Assembly: GCF_037038585.1 (NCBI RefSeq)
Contig: NC_092525.1
Location: forward strand, 32,080,367-32,144,366
Length of the DNA: 64,000 nucleotides
Origin: Patagioenas fasciata
Taxonomy: Eukaryota > Chordata > Aves > Columbiformes > Columbidae
Direction of reading: 5' to 3'
Positions 1 through 12,185 of this stretch are shown here, piece after piece; the stretch's first letter is position 1, and each line of letters starts with the position of its first letter. The notes under the pieces were generated by a model that did not search any database, was not told the DNA's origin, and saw nothing but the letters and a program-made list of their open reading frames with translations. Position numbers and translations under genes: made by a program.

Positions 1-3000
1 CAAGTGCAGCTGCCAGAAAGGGGCCATGGCCAGAGCCCGGGTGTTTCAACAGTTCCTGGAGCCCGGCATGTCCTTTTGCTGCAGAGGAAGCAGGCATGAA
101 CCCCAGCACACAGAGGACGATTCTGGTTTATCCTCGGAGCCATAGTATCATCATGAAAGTGAGGTCTGAAAAGCTTTCTCTTCTCCCTGGCTTGCTCACA
201 CACACATTTTAATGAAGTAGGGAAACATGCCTCAAGGCATGTGGTTTTTCTTTTCAGAAAAGGAATGTCAGATGATTCATATACTAAGTAAACCAAATAA
301 AGAAATACAATGAATAACAAATTAACTTAGTGAAGTTTATATAATTTATATTATGTACACGTTTATCTGCATCTCTATTCTTAACCGGAATTGCTCCAGA
401 ACAATCTCTGAACGTGTTGGCACTACACAAAGTATTTCATTGCTTGTGTTTCTACGGAAAAAAATGGTAACGTTACACACGTTAAAATACATACAAAATT
501 AAGAGCTCAGGCAGAGGCCTGTGCTATTCCGCATTCTGTGTGTTATGTTAGATGTGCATTATGAAGCAAAAATAAAAAGAAAATGGTGGGTCTCATCCTG
601 TAAGAACTACCTGCCCTGTTATTGACACCAAATAAATTTCAGAGTAGCCAGGATGAAGGCAGGCATGGCCTCACCTTACACTGTAATAGAAACAGATACA
701 AAATCCGTGATCCTTCTAGATGTCGACATCCCCCTGTGACAGGATCTAGCTTTTACTTCTGCTCATTTCAACAATCTCAGCTAAACAATGTAAACATTTG
801 GCTCGTCACCAATCATAGCAGTGATGCACAGAATTCTACCTTAATTCAAACTGTGTGTGTATCAGACCATTGGCTCTTCCTCTTTAGCTTTGTCTCCAGC
901 CCATTAGAGATTTTGAATGTAAGTAATACTACAGGAACATCCATTAATTATAGAAATTTCTATTCATATAAACAGAACAGTCAGAACCTTTTAATTTCAG
1001 TGCCATAGAATGCAAATACAAGATTTACCTGAGATCTCCAGGAATGATATTTTTAAAGGCATTATACAATGATTTGGAAGCTGAATTTGCCATGGTAACT
1101 GTTGGAGCTATCCTGTATACTTCAGTAAGAAGAAACGAGGCCCATAAATAAATAAATAATCTATTTTTGTTTTCAGAAAATGCCTGCTTGCTATCCCCAT
1201 CATCTGTTTTCACAGCAGTCCATCAGTCACGAAATGGCTGACCTACCAAATGGGTAGGTTTTATATTCAAAGAAATCCTTTTACTAGATATGAAATCTAA
1301 CTATTGGGGAACTGCTTTGCAAGCAGAATTTGGAATTGTTGGTGAATGCTTTTACTTTCATAAGGCTGAATACTGGAAACTATTTTGTGACTTTCTGATC
1401 ACATTATTTCTGAAAGGCAGCTTGTACAAAATTTAGTAGCTGACACACGTCTTATAGGTACCTGGCACCTTGTGCCCAATTTCAAATATTTTATTATTGT
1501 CTTTCCACAACATAGTATTAATTTTCAAGTTCTTATGGCATCTAAAGCTCTTAATGGCTCTGGTGTGTTATATTCTTAAGTGATCTTTCATTTTCAGGCA
1601 GTCTCCCTCACTCACTAAGGTCAGTATTGCCTGGTTATAGTTGTCCTATGTATAACCTTGAGACATTCAAAGGCAGAGGATTTGTGATAATTAAGAACTG
1701 TAACTGTGAATCATACCCTTTTTTTTTTTCTTTTCTCCAAGTGAAATGATAGAAATGTGATATTTTAAAATATCTCTGAAATTGTGATTAATTTATCTTG
1801 TGCTCTCAGGACAATGTCTATTCTTGTATTAAAAAAAATCTTCACTGATTGAATTAACAAACCAACATCAGCACTGGTAGCATGAATATTTTATAGACTA
1901 TTGGCATGTAGTCTTCATTTTAAAAACAGTTATATAAACTATGCTACTGGTGGTCCCAATGACCTATATAACAGTTTCTCATTCATTCTTTTTGAATGGC
2001 CAGATAATACAATATATTAACTGTAACTTAAAGCATGACTCACCATTCTAAACTGTAAGAATAGCTTTCTGCTTTTGGAAAATAATATACCAGATCTCAG
2101 TAGAAGATATACATAAAATGCAAAATTTTTCATTACTATTCGCACTGTAGGGGAAATCAGCTGTAGTCTCAGCTGCCTTATCATGTCAGAGAATGCATTA
2201 TGCAAGGTATGCACAATGTTTGCATAGAATATGCAACCCCCCATCTGTCTTTTAAATCAAAGTTTTAATCCTTTTAAATAGTAATTATTAGTCCAATCTA
2301 CTTCTTTAAAAATTCTCTTAAAATAAATATGACTTTCTACCATCATCCTCAAGGCCGTTATTATCTATAGGAAATTGCTAAGGGAAAAGAACTGACCTCT
2401 GTTTTATCTGGGTCAATTTATCACGGTATGACCTGAGTCCAGCTTGAAAGACCACAGTTCCAACAGTGGAGCCTAGCTCCATATCTGAGTTTATAACAGA
2501 AAGGAAAAGGATCGTTTAACTTGCTAAATTGCTGGCATCACCACTACCGCTATTCCCTTATTGTTTTTGCGGTATAAGATCTGTAAGTCATGCTTCACGA
2601 GATAAACTTGGCAATGACAGCCAGAGCAATTTGGTTAAATCATTAGACACATGACTGCTTTTCATTGTTATAAACAAACATTTAGGATTGGGTTTGATTC
2701 ATCATTCATCTTATGATGAACTAATAATAGAACCTTTTTCCCTGAATAGCACTCTGAAATTAGGCTGCACAGTAGCCTATAGAACTCATAGTTCTTCTTC
2801 CCTTCTCCCAGTTAAAAGTTAATGTATAGTATTTTTAATAAATTCAGCAATCCGTATTGCACTGGACATATAATGGATCCTTATTTTAACACCTTCTGCT
2901 ATAATTCATAAGTTTAGCCATATTAGTACAAATGTTATTCAAACAAGAAATTCATTAAAATGAGCAATTCCTCCCCAAAGTTTGAAAAAATTGTACATAC

Positions 3001-3173
3001 TTGGGGAAAAATGGCTTGACAATGCAAAATAGACTGTTTGTGTTAGCTTGCCGTTAGTTAGCACTCAAAGACACATAAAATGGATCACACTGGGGATACT
3101 TAAGCTGGGACAATCACTCTCAGGTGTCTTAAGCACTCTCTTTTATACAAGAAAAGCATGTGGGGAGTTTTAC
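1..3173 (-). other. EPHX4: EPHX4 intron 2 (partial, runs off left edge)
   Basis: This is the sequence downstream of EPHX4 exon 2 on the minus strand, starting at the donor GTAAAA (3173-3168). I looked on the minus strand for the next exon, which should begin with the end of a Trp codon followed by a Tyr-Ser-Trp-Arg-like stretch, and found none. The catalytic exons therefore lie beyond position 1. The DNA is AT-rich with no open frame I recognise. Confidence 0.7.
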
Positions 3174-3259
3174 CAGAATTCTGGAAAGCCATGAAGCAGC
3201 AGCATGAGTGGTTTACCCCTTTCTCCAGCAGCCACATAGTGGAATCTTAACCCTGAATC
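3174..3259 (-). CDS. EPHX4: EPHX4 coding exon 2
   Basis: The acceptor is TTTCAG at 3265-3260; the donor GTAAAA follows position 3174. The exon is 86 nt, enters in phase 0 and leaves with two bases of a Trp codon. It encodes the first beta strands of the hydrolase fold and the HGFP oxyanion motif. Confidence 0.93.
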
Positions 3260-6200
3260 CTGAAACAAGAGAAAAAGTGTGTTTTTATTGCTGCATAGAA
3301 CTGCTATACTAGGATTTAAGAATGAATATGGTTTCAGACAATATTCTAAGAAACTATGTATCACCCCAGGAAAATAATTTCAAATTGTCAGGTTTTGAAG
3401 CTGAAGTCTTCTGCGATTCTGGGATGAGGTATGTGCTACATCTGGCAGTGCTGAGTATCCTGCCACAGCTTCTTCCAAGGAGGACCATCTTTACCACAGC
3501 TCGGGCTGTGGTGACTATTGCCAGTTCAGCCATGAGCACGCTCACCCCTGGACGGGCACCGCTTGGCACGGTGACTGGGAAATGCAGATTCTTGTCAGAC
3601 CTAGCACCTTGCATTCACACGGACACCTGCCATGCGCTAAGACTTTAAGACACAGTATACTTTAAATGCATTTCCAGTCTTTCAGTTAGTTTGTAAGATG
3701 ATACAACTATTTAAAACTGTCACGTTGCATTTTGGCACAATAAAGGACTGCGTGGATTCTTAAGAACCAAAAGCAATCAAAATTAAGTAACTAGAAAGCA
3801 AGTGGTTTTTGCTGAATTTTACTGTTCAAAGTTTCAGACTTGCTTCAGAAAAGAAAACGTTAATGTTATAATCTTATGTTCTACCCTGTTTATAGTCATT
3901 ATTTCTGATGCCTCTTCTAAGAAAATGGGTCTTAGGAGAATTACCAGCAGGCAAGTTACTTATTGTTAGCAGCGCAGAGGCTGAACACTGAAATGCCATT
4001 GAAAGGAGTAGATATACACAAGCTTACACCAACTCAAGGTCAAATCCAGTAGAATTTAAATGAGCTGAAATTACAGCCTAGAGGGTTTACTGAATTCTGG
4101 CACAGAAGTGGATACAGAAGTTGGGAAAGAGCTCACAAAATGCAACACACTGTTTGAAGTCATGTGAAGGAAACTGCAGGAATAAAGGCTGTACTGCTCC
4201 TGGACAGATGTCAGAGCCCTCATTGTCTCTGCTGTTTTCAAGAGGGAAGGAAAACCCTGTGTCTTTGGTGTACATCAAGAGCTTATATTATGCTAAGGAT
4301 CACAAATGTATAGTGAAAAGTTTTCCTTGCCAGAGATGCTTCAAATTCTCTGAGCTACTTTGGCACTGCTAAGTCACTAATCAGCTACAAAATCATTAAC
4401 TTGGGTCTTGATTCTTGAAAAGGCTCTGAAAAGGAAACATCTGGTGTTTTTTTATACTGGCTATGGATATAATAGGGACTTTTTGCTCAGTTCTGCCCAA
4501 AATTGCACTGATATTTTTCCTCTAACAATAATGATAAAAGAGAGAAAAGTATCTATGTGTTTCTAAATACTTAATGATCTCTTCCTAGTAAATCTTAGGG
4601 CCATTACATCATCTTCACCATTGTCCATATCACTCTGCCTTTGATCCTTTTATACTTAAAGCAGAAATTTCTCAGTTTCCTTCCACAGTTTCTCTTCTCA
4701 ATTTAGTGAGCAGTGGGTGAGCCCTCCTCCATCCCCTGTCTCTCAGTGTCCTCTAGGGATTTATCTTCAATGTTTTATTTTAATCTGTTTATTGCTTCTA
4801 AGGACGTCCCCTTCACTCATATTCAATCACCACTTGTACAGCAGCAGTTTAAATGCCACATGCCCCAAACAAAGCCCATCCTCTAGTTTTTCAGTTGTTC
4901 CTTTCTGTTCCCTTTTTTCTGCCTCCCAAACCAGAGGCAGATGTTGCTATCTTTTCTGAAACACACTTTTTTGTTTTCTTGAATTTGCACAGATATGTAG
5001 GATACATGCATTGGGAAACTAACACACTAGCCTGCTGCTCTCCAGCAGCAAGAGGGTTTCATATTTCCTCAAATGAATGATCCTGTGTATTGACAGCAAT
5101 TTGATTTTCCCTCCAATACCCTTTTATTACAGTCACACCCCGCACTTCCCCAGCAACCCAGCCATTTACTGGTTGGTGCTGTAGGAAAAATGAATGTGGC
5201 ATATGAGTAAAAAAACACGCACGTGCCTCCTAACGATAGAAAAAAAAAAACCAAAACCCCAAACCAAAACAAAACACAAAAAAAACCCCAAGCAAGTAGT
5301 GAGGCTTAATAATTCATATTAGTACTGCTTAGCACAAAATCATCTGCAGAAATCCCTCAGAACATTGTGCTCATTGTGTTACAAATAACACTTGACAAAA
5401 TTGGTAGTGTGTTCTTTGTTCACCTGTAACTGCAAAAGAAACCAAGTCAATACAACTTAATGTAGAGCATTAGGTGGAGAAGCAAATCACGGGTAGAGAT
5501 CTGAGATGTGTATAAAAACTGACTAGTGGCTTTAACTGTACAAACCTTAGAGACAGGACTTCTGTTTTTATTCGACGTTTTTCCTGCGAACCTGATACAC
5601 GAAAGAGGCTCCCAGGTGCAACTGAGCAAACCGTAAACAACAGGGAGGGTACGGCAGGGGTAGGGAGGGTACGGCAGGGGTAGGGAGGGCACGGCAGGGG
5701 TGGGGAGCGGCGGGCACGTACCGCACGCCGGGTGCGGGACACCCAGGGCCGGGGAGAGCCTCACCCGCTCCCCGAACCCTGGCCCGTCGGGCACCACTTC
5801 TCCCGTAGGAGCCGGGCCGGGCCTGCGGCCCCTCCTGGCGGACCCCAGCGAGCCCGGCCGGGCACAGCTCCGGTTCCCGGGGCTGGCGCAGGCAGGCACA
5901 TGTATGTGCGCAGGTGTGCGAGCATGCAAAGGAAGGCATGCACGGGTTGCCGCGCACACGCATGCATAGGAGAGCACGCACGGTGCCCTGCACACGCACC
6001 GGAGGGATGCACGCAGGGTGCCGTGCAGCGGGGGGATGCACGCAGGGGTGCCGCCCCCGCTGCCCCGCCCGAGCCCTCACCTTGATCCGGACGTAGCAGT
6101 GGGTGCCCAGGGAGGGATCGTTGAGGCAGGCGGGGGGGTTCTCCCGCACCACCCAGCGGAAGGTCTCGCCCGGCCGCCGGCCGATGCTCCAGAGCAGCCG

Positions 6201-6323
6201 CAGCCCGGCGATGCAGGCGCACAGCCCACAGTAGCTGTACACCAGCGCCCAGAACAGCAGCGCCCGGGCGGCCACCATCACCCGGCGGGCGGGCGGCGGG
6301 CACGCAGCGCCGGGTCTCGCCAT
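3174..6323 (-). CDS. EPHX4: EPHX4, epoxide hydrolase 4, 5' part (exons 1-2; join 6081-6323, 3174-3259)
   Basis: EPHX4 is a single-pass membrane-anchored alpha/beta-hydrolase of the epoxide hydrolase family (relative of EPHX3); its physiological substrate is poorly defined. Seen here: exon 1 encodes 81 residues with a hydrophobic anchor at about residues 20-43, a juxtamembrane segment, then the family-typical stretch ending [11 protein letters not shown]. Exon 2 adds [17 protein letters not shown] and the oxyanion-hole motif HGFPEFW. These match mammalian EPHX4 almost residue for residue in exon 2. The nucleophile Asp (HDWGG) and the rest of the catalytic triad are outside the window, so function cannot be judged. 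The start at 6323 gives an N-terminus about four residues longer than human; a second in-frame ATG lies at codon 16. The gene sits tail-on to BRDT on the same strand, as in other tetrapods. Confidence 0.93.
3493..3512. repeat. Short perfect hairpin (8-bp arms, 4-nt loop)
   Basis: ACCACAGC, loop TCGG, GCTGTGGT. It lies just upstream of exon 2 in EPHX4 intron 1, inside a locally GC-richer patch (about 3450-3600). No target-site duplication or longer inverted repeat was seen. Confidence 0.5.
5240..5291 (+). repeat. A/C-only low-complexity tract (52 nt)
   Basis: Uninterrupted run using only A and C, starting with an A tract and continuing with CCAAAACCCC-type words. It is one of six such two-letter tracts in the window. 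Confidence 0.85.
5641..5700 (+). repeat. 20-bp minisatellite, 3 copies, G-rich
   Basis: Three consecutive 20-mers differ only at position 1 of the first copy and position 10 of the third. Each carries GGGAGGG and ends in GGGG, so the plus strand has more than four closely spaced G runs and could fold into G-quadruplexes. A partial fourth copy (tggggagcgg) follows. It lies in EPHX4 intron 1 at the edge of the CpG island. Confidence 0.92.
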
Positions 6324-6640
6324 CGGGCCCCGCCACCGTTCCCGCTGACCGGGAGGGGCTCGGAGCGCCGCCGCCGCCAGGAGCCGCCCGAGCGAAGGCA
6401 CCGGGAGCGGCAGCACCGGGAGCGGTGGCGCGCCCGCCCCGCGGCCCCCCGCGGCCCTGGCCCGGCACAGCGCCGCGCCGCCCGCCCCGCCCGTCTGCCG
6501 CGGCCCCGGCTGCGCTGCGCCCGAGCGGCGGCCGCCCGGGCTCGCTAGGCCACGGGTAGCGCTCGGGGGCGGCAGCGCTGCGGCCGGGGGTGCGCCCAGC
6601 AGCTCGGCCGCGGAGAGCTCTTCCCCGCCAGGTATTTCAC
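5700..6640 (-). promoter_or_regulatory. EPHX4: CpG island / EPHX4 promoter and 5' end
   Basis: A sharp rise in G+C and CpG density against AT-rich flanks, covering EPHX4 exon 1 and about 300 bp upstream of its start codon. Upstream of 6323 there are clustered GC boxes (for example CCGCCCGCCCCGCCCG near 6477-6493) and no TATA box at a suitable distance, as expected for a CpG-island promoter. The exact start site cannot be read from sequence; 6400-6560 is likely. Confidence 0.8.
6081..6323 (-). CDS. EPHX4: EPHX4 coding exon 1 (start codon)
   Basis: ATG at 6323-6321 begins [14 protein letters not shown] and leads into the transmembrane anchor ([20 protein letters not shown]). The exon ends at AAG before the donor GTGAGG. 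It is 243 nt, phase 0. The Pro/Ala-rich first 15 residues are less conserved than the rest. Confidence 0.92.
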
Positions 6641-8315
6641 GGTGAAATAAGGAGAAACCGTCCCCAGAGCGAAGGAGCGGGGCTGTCAGCTGTGTGCTCT
6701 GACAGAGCTGCCAAACGCCCCAAAACTCACTCGAAATGTCGTTGCCAAACGCGCGTCTGGGGTACGCGGGACAGCCTCACCTCTGGTTCCTGCTAGAGGT
6801 CCTTGCAGGCGCTTGCTTTGACTATGCCAGTCATGTACTTGGTCGCACCTACCCGGCTGACCCGTGAGAGGACTTACAGACATGTAGCTGTGCGGTTGCA
6901 ATTCAGTATTTTCTAAGACCATACATTCTTTCACTGCTGCTTCACTGTTTTCTAACATGTATTACAATATTAGTTATTACATGCTATTACTATTAATATT
7001 TTTTAAAAGATACAGGTTTTAAAAATTTAACTTATAGAGAAATACACTAGAACGGCAAGTTGGATTATTATTACTCTGTTCCAGAGTTATTTAGTACTGA
7101 GATCTTAATCACCCAAGGCTGACATTAGAAGCTGAACACTCTTATGCCTGTCCATCAGTTGTAAATTGCCACATGCAAAAGCCAAGGAGTCACAGCCACA
7201 TATAGGGCCACAGATGCTGGATAAGAAGAAATGCTTCAGTCAGCACCTGTCTTGTATTAACTGACTGATATGCAGGGTAAAGGCTAATTGAGAATGGGAA
7301 TGGTTCATGTAATCCAAAATTGTAAGCAGCAGCATAACTATATTAAGTGATTGATTTTACATGCGATAAAAATGCAAGTGGTGAAAAACTACAGTTTATT
7401 AGTTCTGAGGGATAACGAAATGTGAATGTAGTAGTTGCTGACAAGTAGAATTGAACTTGCATGTCAAATCCTGACAGGTCCTGATCCAACTCACTGCAGA
7501 GCCTGCTCACTTTTACTCCTTGAACTAAACCCCTTGCTTCTCATACTGGAGGGTACAGACAGGTTTGAGACTTGTAGAGGTCACACAAGAGTCACAACTG
7601 ATAACATAGGCCTGTGTGCAACTGCCTGCCTTTTTGGGGGGAGGATTTTGCCAAATTTTACTAAGATTTCTTCTTGGTCCAGGAGAGTTTGGAGGATTAG
7701 AACTTAATTTCCAGGAAATTGGTTTTGCTCTGTCCAGCAGTGCAAGCAGAAGCTGATACAAAGACATCATGCATCTGTTAATTCTAAGGTGTGTAAACTA
7801 ATGAGCTATTTAAACAAAAACCAAAATTGATAAGCTTGCATTTAGACAGAATGCGTATACTTTTTTTTGCTCTGCACAGAACACAGTATGTAGACTTTTT
7901 TTTTTGTAACATACCAACTGCTTTCTCCTACTTGTTCTAAATCCAGACGTACAAATATAGACACTGATGTTGAATCCTAGTCCTGTTGAAAGCAGTGACA
8001 GAATTAATGCTGGTTTCACCATCCCTGCTCATTGTTGCAGTGTGAGCCCTACAGACTTAAGGCCAGGAGCTTTGTCAGGCTACTGGGCTGTTTAAGGCTC
8101 CTTCCTTCTCCTGGGCAAGAAGAGAAGAAACAACATCAGAAGCTGATGATTCAGTCAAGACACCAATCTCTACAGACTCCCGTAGGATTATATGAATCAT
8201 TCCTACACCAAGCCTGAGCCTTCCGTTCATGCTCAGATTACTCATACCACCAACACCAACTCTAGGATTAGCATACAGCTAATTTTTTATACATCAGACT
8301 TTGTGCTAAATAACC

Positions 8316-8337
8316 TTTTTTTTTTTTTTTTTTTTTT
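8316..8337 (-). repeat. Poly(T)22 tract (poly(A) on minus strand)
   Basis: Uninterrupted run of 22 T. It could be the tail of an old minus-strand retroposed sequence, but no body with target duplication was recognised next to it. Confidence 0.8.
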
Positions 8338-10859
8338 CTTCTGTAGGGAAGCAGCCTTCACAGCTTTGCAATATCAGACTAACTGCAGCAGGATTTTCCC
8401 TGAAATGCACCTCAATAAACCACCGACCCAGATAGACAAGTTAGAAAGTTTGGTAGGAGCAAAGCACCCAGCATTGGTTTTTATGTCACAGCAGTCATTA
8501 AATTCCTTAATAAACCAATAATTAGAATGAACTAGTAGAAAACATCCTCCAAGAAAAATTGGAAAGCCAAGGTTGGAAATTCTAGAGTTGACCATGAGCT
8601 TCTGCTTACCTCTAAGGAAAGGTTGATGGAAGCCCAGCAACAGATTAGGCACAGCATTCACAAAATGAGAGTAGCCATCTAGAATATATGGAGAATTAAG
8701 GACTGATCCATGATGTGCATTATTATAAGCAGGTATTTGGCCAAGCTATGCTGTATTTCTTGTACAACCCACAGACCTGTTTTTTTTCACAAGAATAGAA
8801 CTAGGTCCATTTGTAGTTCATACATCACTAACTACCTAGATGGCTTTATGTCGAACTTGTAAATGGTGCAAATCCTTTGCAATAGCCTACAGAGTTTAGC
8901 TATGTCATCATCTGATATTAGATACGGATCCCATATCAGAGCTGAGAAGATAGTGCTGGAGACCGAGCAGTTCAGAGTGGCTTTTGCATGGTGAAGTTGC
9001 TGCACACCCCGGCTCAGCATTTCTGCACATCCAGCTGCACTACCTTAGCTGTCCTGTTTGCCACTCAAGCAGTGGAAATCCTCTTTTAAGGAGCACTTTC
9101 TTTGTACTCCAGAACCACACTCTACGTATGTGTGGCAAACCTGTTTGTACAAGGCAAATAACTTACGCACATTTTCCAGCATTTTGCAGAAGAAAACGTA
9201 GAATATTCTATGTATCTCATGCCCACTTATAGCAACTATGAAAATGAAAAATTGAGAACTCCAACAGTTATTTTTCTGTTGTCCCTATATTTTGACTTTT
9301 TCCATCTTCTGCTCTAAATTACTGTTCTAATGGGAGCCAAGCCAAACCATCCCCAGGGCAGATTGTCTTACGTGCTTTGACAGTGTGCTTAGCCCCTCAT
9401 GATGTGCCATCTGCCTGCTTATCTTTTGTCAGTTCAACTAATCCTGTTTCTCTGAGAGACAAAAGAGGACAACTTTGCACATCACTGACTCTGTCTCCAG
9501 CCTGACCAACTCATAGTTCATAGTAAAAAAAATTAACATATTCCATTTATTAATGACAGAGGAACTTAGGTTTTAGCTATCTTACTGTTCATTTACAAGT
9601 AGATACAATCTATTAGTGTAGATGCAAGTACAAAAATGACACTTTAGTGCAGCTGTTTTCTCAAATGATCAAGGTGACTTGATGGCCTAATGGAATTTAG
9701 TACACTTTTTAACTGTTAGGTAACTAACCATACTTAGTCTATTTAAGCAGCTTATTGTTTGCAGGCTGTATCTGCACAAATGGTATTCCAGCTCGCTTGA
9801 GCATGAAGACAGCTTTGGGCAAACACAATCGTTACAGGCTTGCTACTCACCTATGCTAGGAGGCTGTCTCCCTGTCCTCTGAACTCAGCCTCCCGTCTGG
9901 AGGCAGGAGCTGATTATCCTCTAGCTGGCTTGTAGGTTGCAAATGAAGGGTCATCAGTTTAGCACTAGCAGCGCTGACATTGTGCCTTTAAGTCATCAAG
10001 ACAATATAGTCACAGAAGCTGGAATTAGTTTGTGAAGGGACAAACGTACCAGTTCGTACTGTTAGCGATGCACATATGGTTATATAGAACAGATGAAATT
10101 CAGATAATTAATTATTGCCTTTCCCCTTTGTCACCTCCTGTTTCCAAAACGAGATCCTGAGCTTGCATTAACCCAGTCAGAGAGTATGTCCAGATGATGG
10201 CAAGGTGGGGAGTCCAAAATGCAAACTGTAATATTTTATTAAAGGACAAATAGCTATTAATGATGTATAAACCACAAATGAAGGCAAGCCTAAATTGCTT
10301 CGATGTGGATGTGAAACAAGACATTCTAATAGCACCGCTTTACGTTACTACCTTTCAGTCCAAATCCCCTTCCTAGCCAAGTACTATATGATTTACTCAG
10401 ACCTCCCAAACAGCATACCCTGGGGCCTGCATCCAGACAAGGCTCACGTATGAGGACTTCCCGAGACATTTCAAAGGGCAATACCCCATTCTCAGCATTT
10501 GTAAATATACATTCTGCTATGGTACCTGCAGAGGTACAAGATACAAAGTGGCATTTAATTGCAGAATAGATATTTTGGAGGTAGCACTAGCTCATGGGCC
10601 TGCTACCTGTAAGACCAGGCTACCATTTTTGGGCGTGCTTTAGCCAACATTTATGAATTTAGGTGCAATTTGTTTCCTTTTTCTAAAGATTCAGTTATTT
10701 GTGGAAAGTCTTGTCGACTCTGCTTAGTTGCCTGTTCAGTGTCAGACCCTCTCCGCAGCACTGACAGTGTTACCTTCACTTCCAACTTTGACCCAGGAAC
10801 TCGACAGATCAGAAGTCTCCATAGGGGTAAAGATTTTTGAGGGGGAGGTTCAGCTAGAT

Positions 10860-11140
10860 CAGTGGCCTCCAAAGTGGAGCGTGGGAAGAAAATATTTAAT
10901 ACAAATCAGTATTTTAAAAATTACAAAACAAAACATTTTTAAATTACAAACCAAACATAACTAAGAAAAAAAAATCACATAAGCACTAAATATTTTTAAT
11001 TTATCTTTCTTATATAATGTACCTAATATATTAGTACAGTAGAACATGTGTGTAGTTTATAAATTAGTATACGTGTCTTGGGGGTGTATCGTTATAATTT
11101 TTTACAGGGGTGTATAATGGAAAAGATCTGGAGACCACTG
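10860..11140. mobile_element. Non-autonomous hAT-type DNA transposon (MITE), 281 bp
   Basis: The left end CAGTGGCCTCCA and the right end (TGGAGACCACTG, reverse complement CAGTGGTCTCCA) form 12-bp terminal inverted repeats with one mismatch. The element is bracketed by an 8-bp direct repeat, AGCTAGAT (10852-10859) and AACTAGAT (11141-11148), differing at one base. An 8-bp duplication and CAGTGG-type ends are hallmarks of the hAT superfamily (Charlie/MER-like elements). The inside is AT-rich with no transposase frame, so it is an internally deleted or MITE-type copy. The base difference between the duplications argues for an old insertion. Confidence 0.85.
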
Positions 11141-11529
11141 AACTAGATTATCTCGAGGGGGCCCCTTCAACCAAACATTATCTCTGTAATGTACATTGTG
11201 TATTGGTATTAATTCTATAAAACAGTGTTTTATTAGTCTTGTACTTAACTTGAGATAGCCGTATGTAATCAACAAGAATGCAGAGTTTTTACACTTTAGT
11301 TTCTACTTCAGACAAGTATCCCAACTAAAATCTTGCATTAATCAGCCAGTCTTTCATGCTGGAGCCAGAAGTGGTATGGTTTAGATAATTTCTTTCTGTG
11401 ACGAACCAGAACCATCTGGCAAACATACTTGCACCCTTATCCAAATGTTATGTTAACATAAAATACATTAAACGTAAGATCAACATGCCTGGGCCTTAAG
11501 ACACACAAGTATACAGGATTTGCTGCTGA

Positions 11530-12107
11530 AATTAGAGTTCCAAGGAAACTTTTATTTTTAATTAGGATTATAAATAATGTTACACATCCTTTAGAAGTTA
11601 TCGCTATTATAGAGATCTTTTGTCACAGCCCACATTCCATGCAAGCATGTCATAGTGAAGTGGTTGCTTTAATAGCAATCACATAATCAACAAGACCTTG
11701 GTTTAAAGTAGTTTCTATAGGTGCATGTTGTGTATATTATGACTTGATACAGTCAAACAAGAATTTGGCTATGCTCAGTATAACAGATTCTCAAGTGTTT
11801 CTGAAAAAGATCGATTTAAAAAAATGAGAAAAGAATCAAGGAGCTGATGTTGTCTCATGTATGTACACAACATAAAACTATAATCAAAAGAACAACTACT
11901 TTCTAGTGGGCAACAGACTAGATTACATATACTCTGAACAAGAAAAAAACCCATCTTGTAATGCTTCAAGTGTCAATGAAGAAGCTTTTAAAATTAAGCA
12001 TTTGAGAGGAACTTGCATGCTCTTTAAAGTGGTCTTAACATTTAAGCTTGTAACTGTTACATTTTCGAAGTTGTACAGGTTGTAGTAGTGTTGAAGTTCT
12101 GTATTAG
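11530..12107 (-). other. BRDT: BRDT 3' UTR (proposed)
   Basis: AT-rich sequence after the TAG at 12110-12108 up to the first good AATAAA. There is no further open frame or splice signal of note. The end point depends on which polyadenylation signal is used. Confidence 0.5.
11551..11556 (-). terminator. BRDT: Candidate BRDT polyadenylation signal AATAAA
   Basis: AATAAA on the minus strand, about 550 bp past the BRDT stop codon. Cleavage would fall near 11530. Another AATAAA lies further on at 11234-11229. Choice between them is inference. Confidence 0.5.
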
Positions 12108-12185
12108 CTACAACTTTGACTCAAGATACTCTTCAAAAGATGCCATAATATCACTCTGCAGGTTCATATCAATTGTACAAGCCAT
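12108..12185 (-). CDS. BRDT: BRDT coding exon 19 (last; stop codon)
   Basis: Follows TTGCAG. Encodes [20 protein letters not shown] then LESKL and TAG (12110-12108). The IDMxLQSDIM block is the end of the P-TEFb-interacting domain, shared with BRD4 and human BRDT. Intron before it: 727 bp. Confidence 0.95.
   Translation of the reverse strand: MACTIDMNLQSDIMASFEEYLESKL

Larger units (their letters stand above)
3260..6080 (-). other. EPHX4: EPHX4 intron 1
   Basis: Intron of 2,821 bp between donor GTGAGG (6080-6075) and the TTTCAG acceptor before 3259. Its 5' part lies in the CpG island and is full of CA/TG/CG alternation (about 5890-6050). It also contains a 20-bp minisatellite (5641-5700) and an A/C-only tract (5240-5291). 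The open frames of up to 282 codons in 5450-6550 overlap in several frames and are by-products of GC richness. Confidence 0.85.
6641..11550. other. EPHX4-BRDT intergenic region
   Basis: About 4.9 kb between the EPHX4 promoter and the BRDT polyadenylation region; the two genes are head-to-tail on the minus strand. I see no gene here. It contains a 22-nt T run (8316-8337) and the hAT-type element at 10860-11140. Open frames up to 109 codons show no recognisable protein. Confidence 0.7.

Noticed and set aside
5568-6548. Long frames in several phases around the EPHX4 CpG island (282, 235, 182 and 176 codons)
   Set aside because: Only the 81 codons from 6323 to 6081 match a protein; the frame then crosses a clear GTGAGG donor. 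The others are shadows of GC richness.
8316-8661. Retroposed gene with poly(A) tail (T22 run) on the minus strand
   Set aside because: No body with protein similarity and no flanking target duplication could be found.
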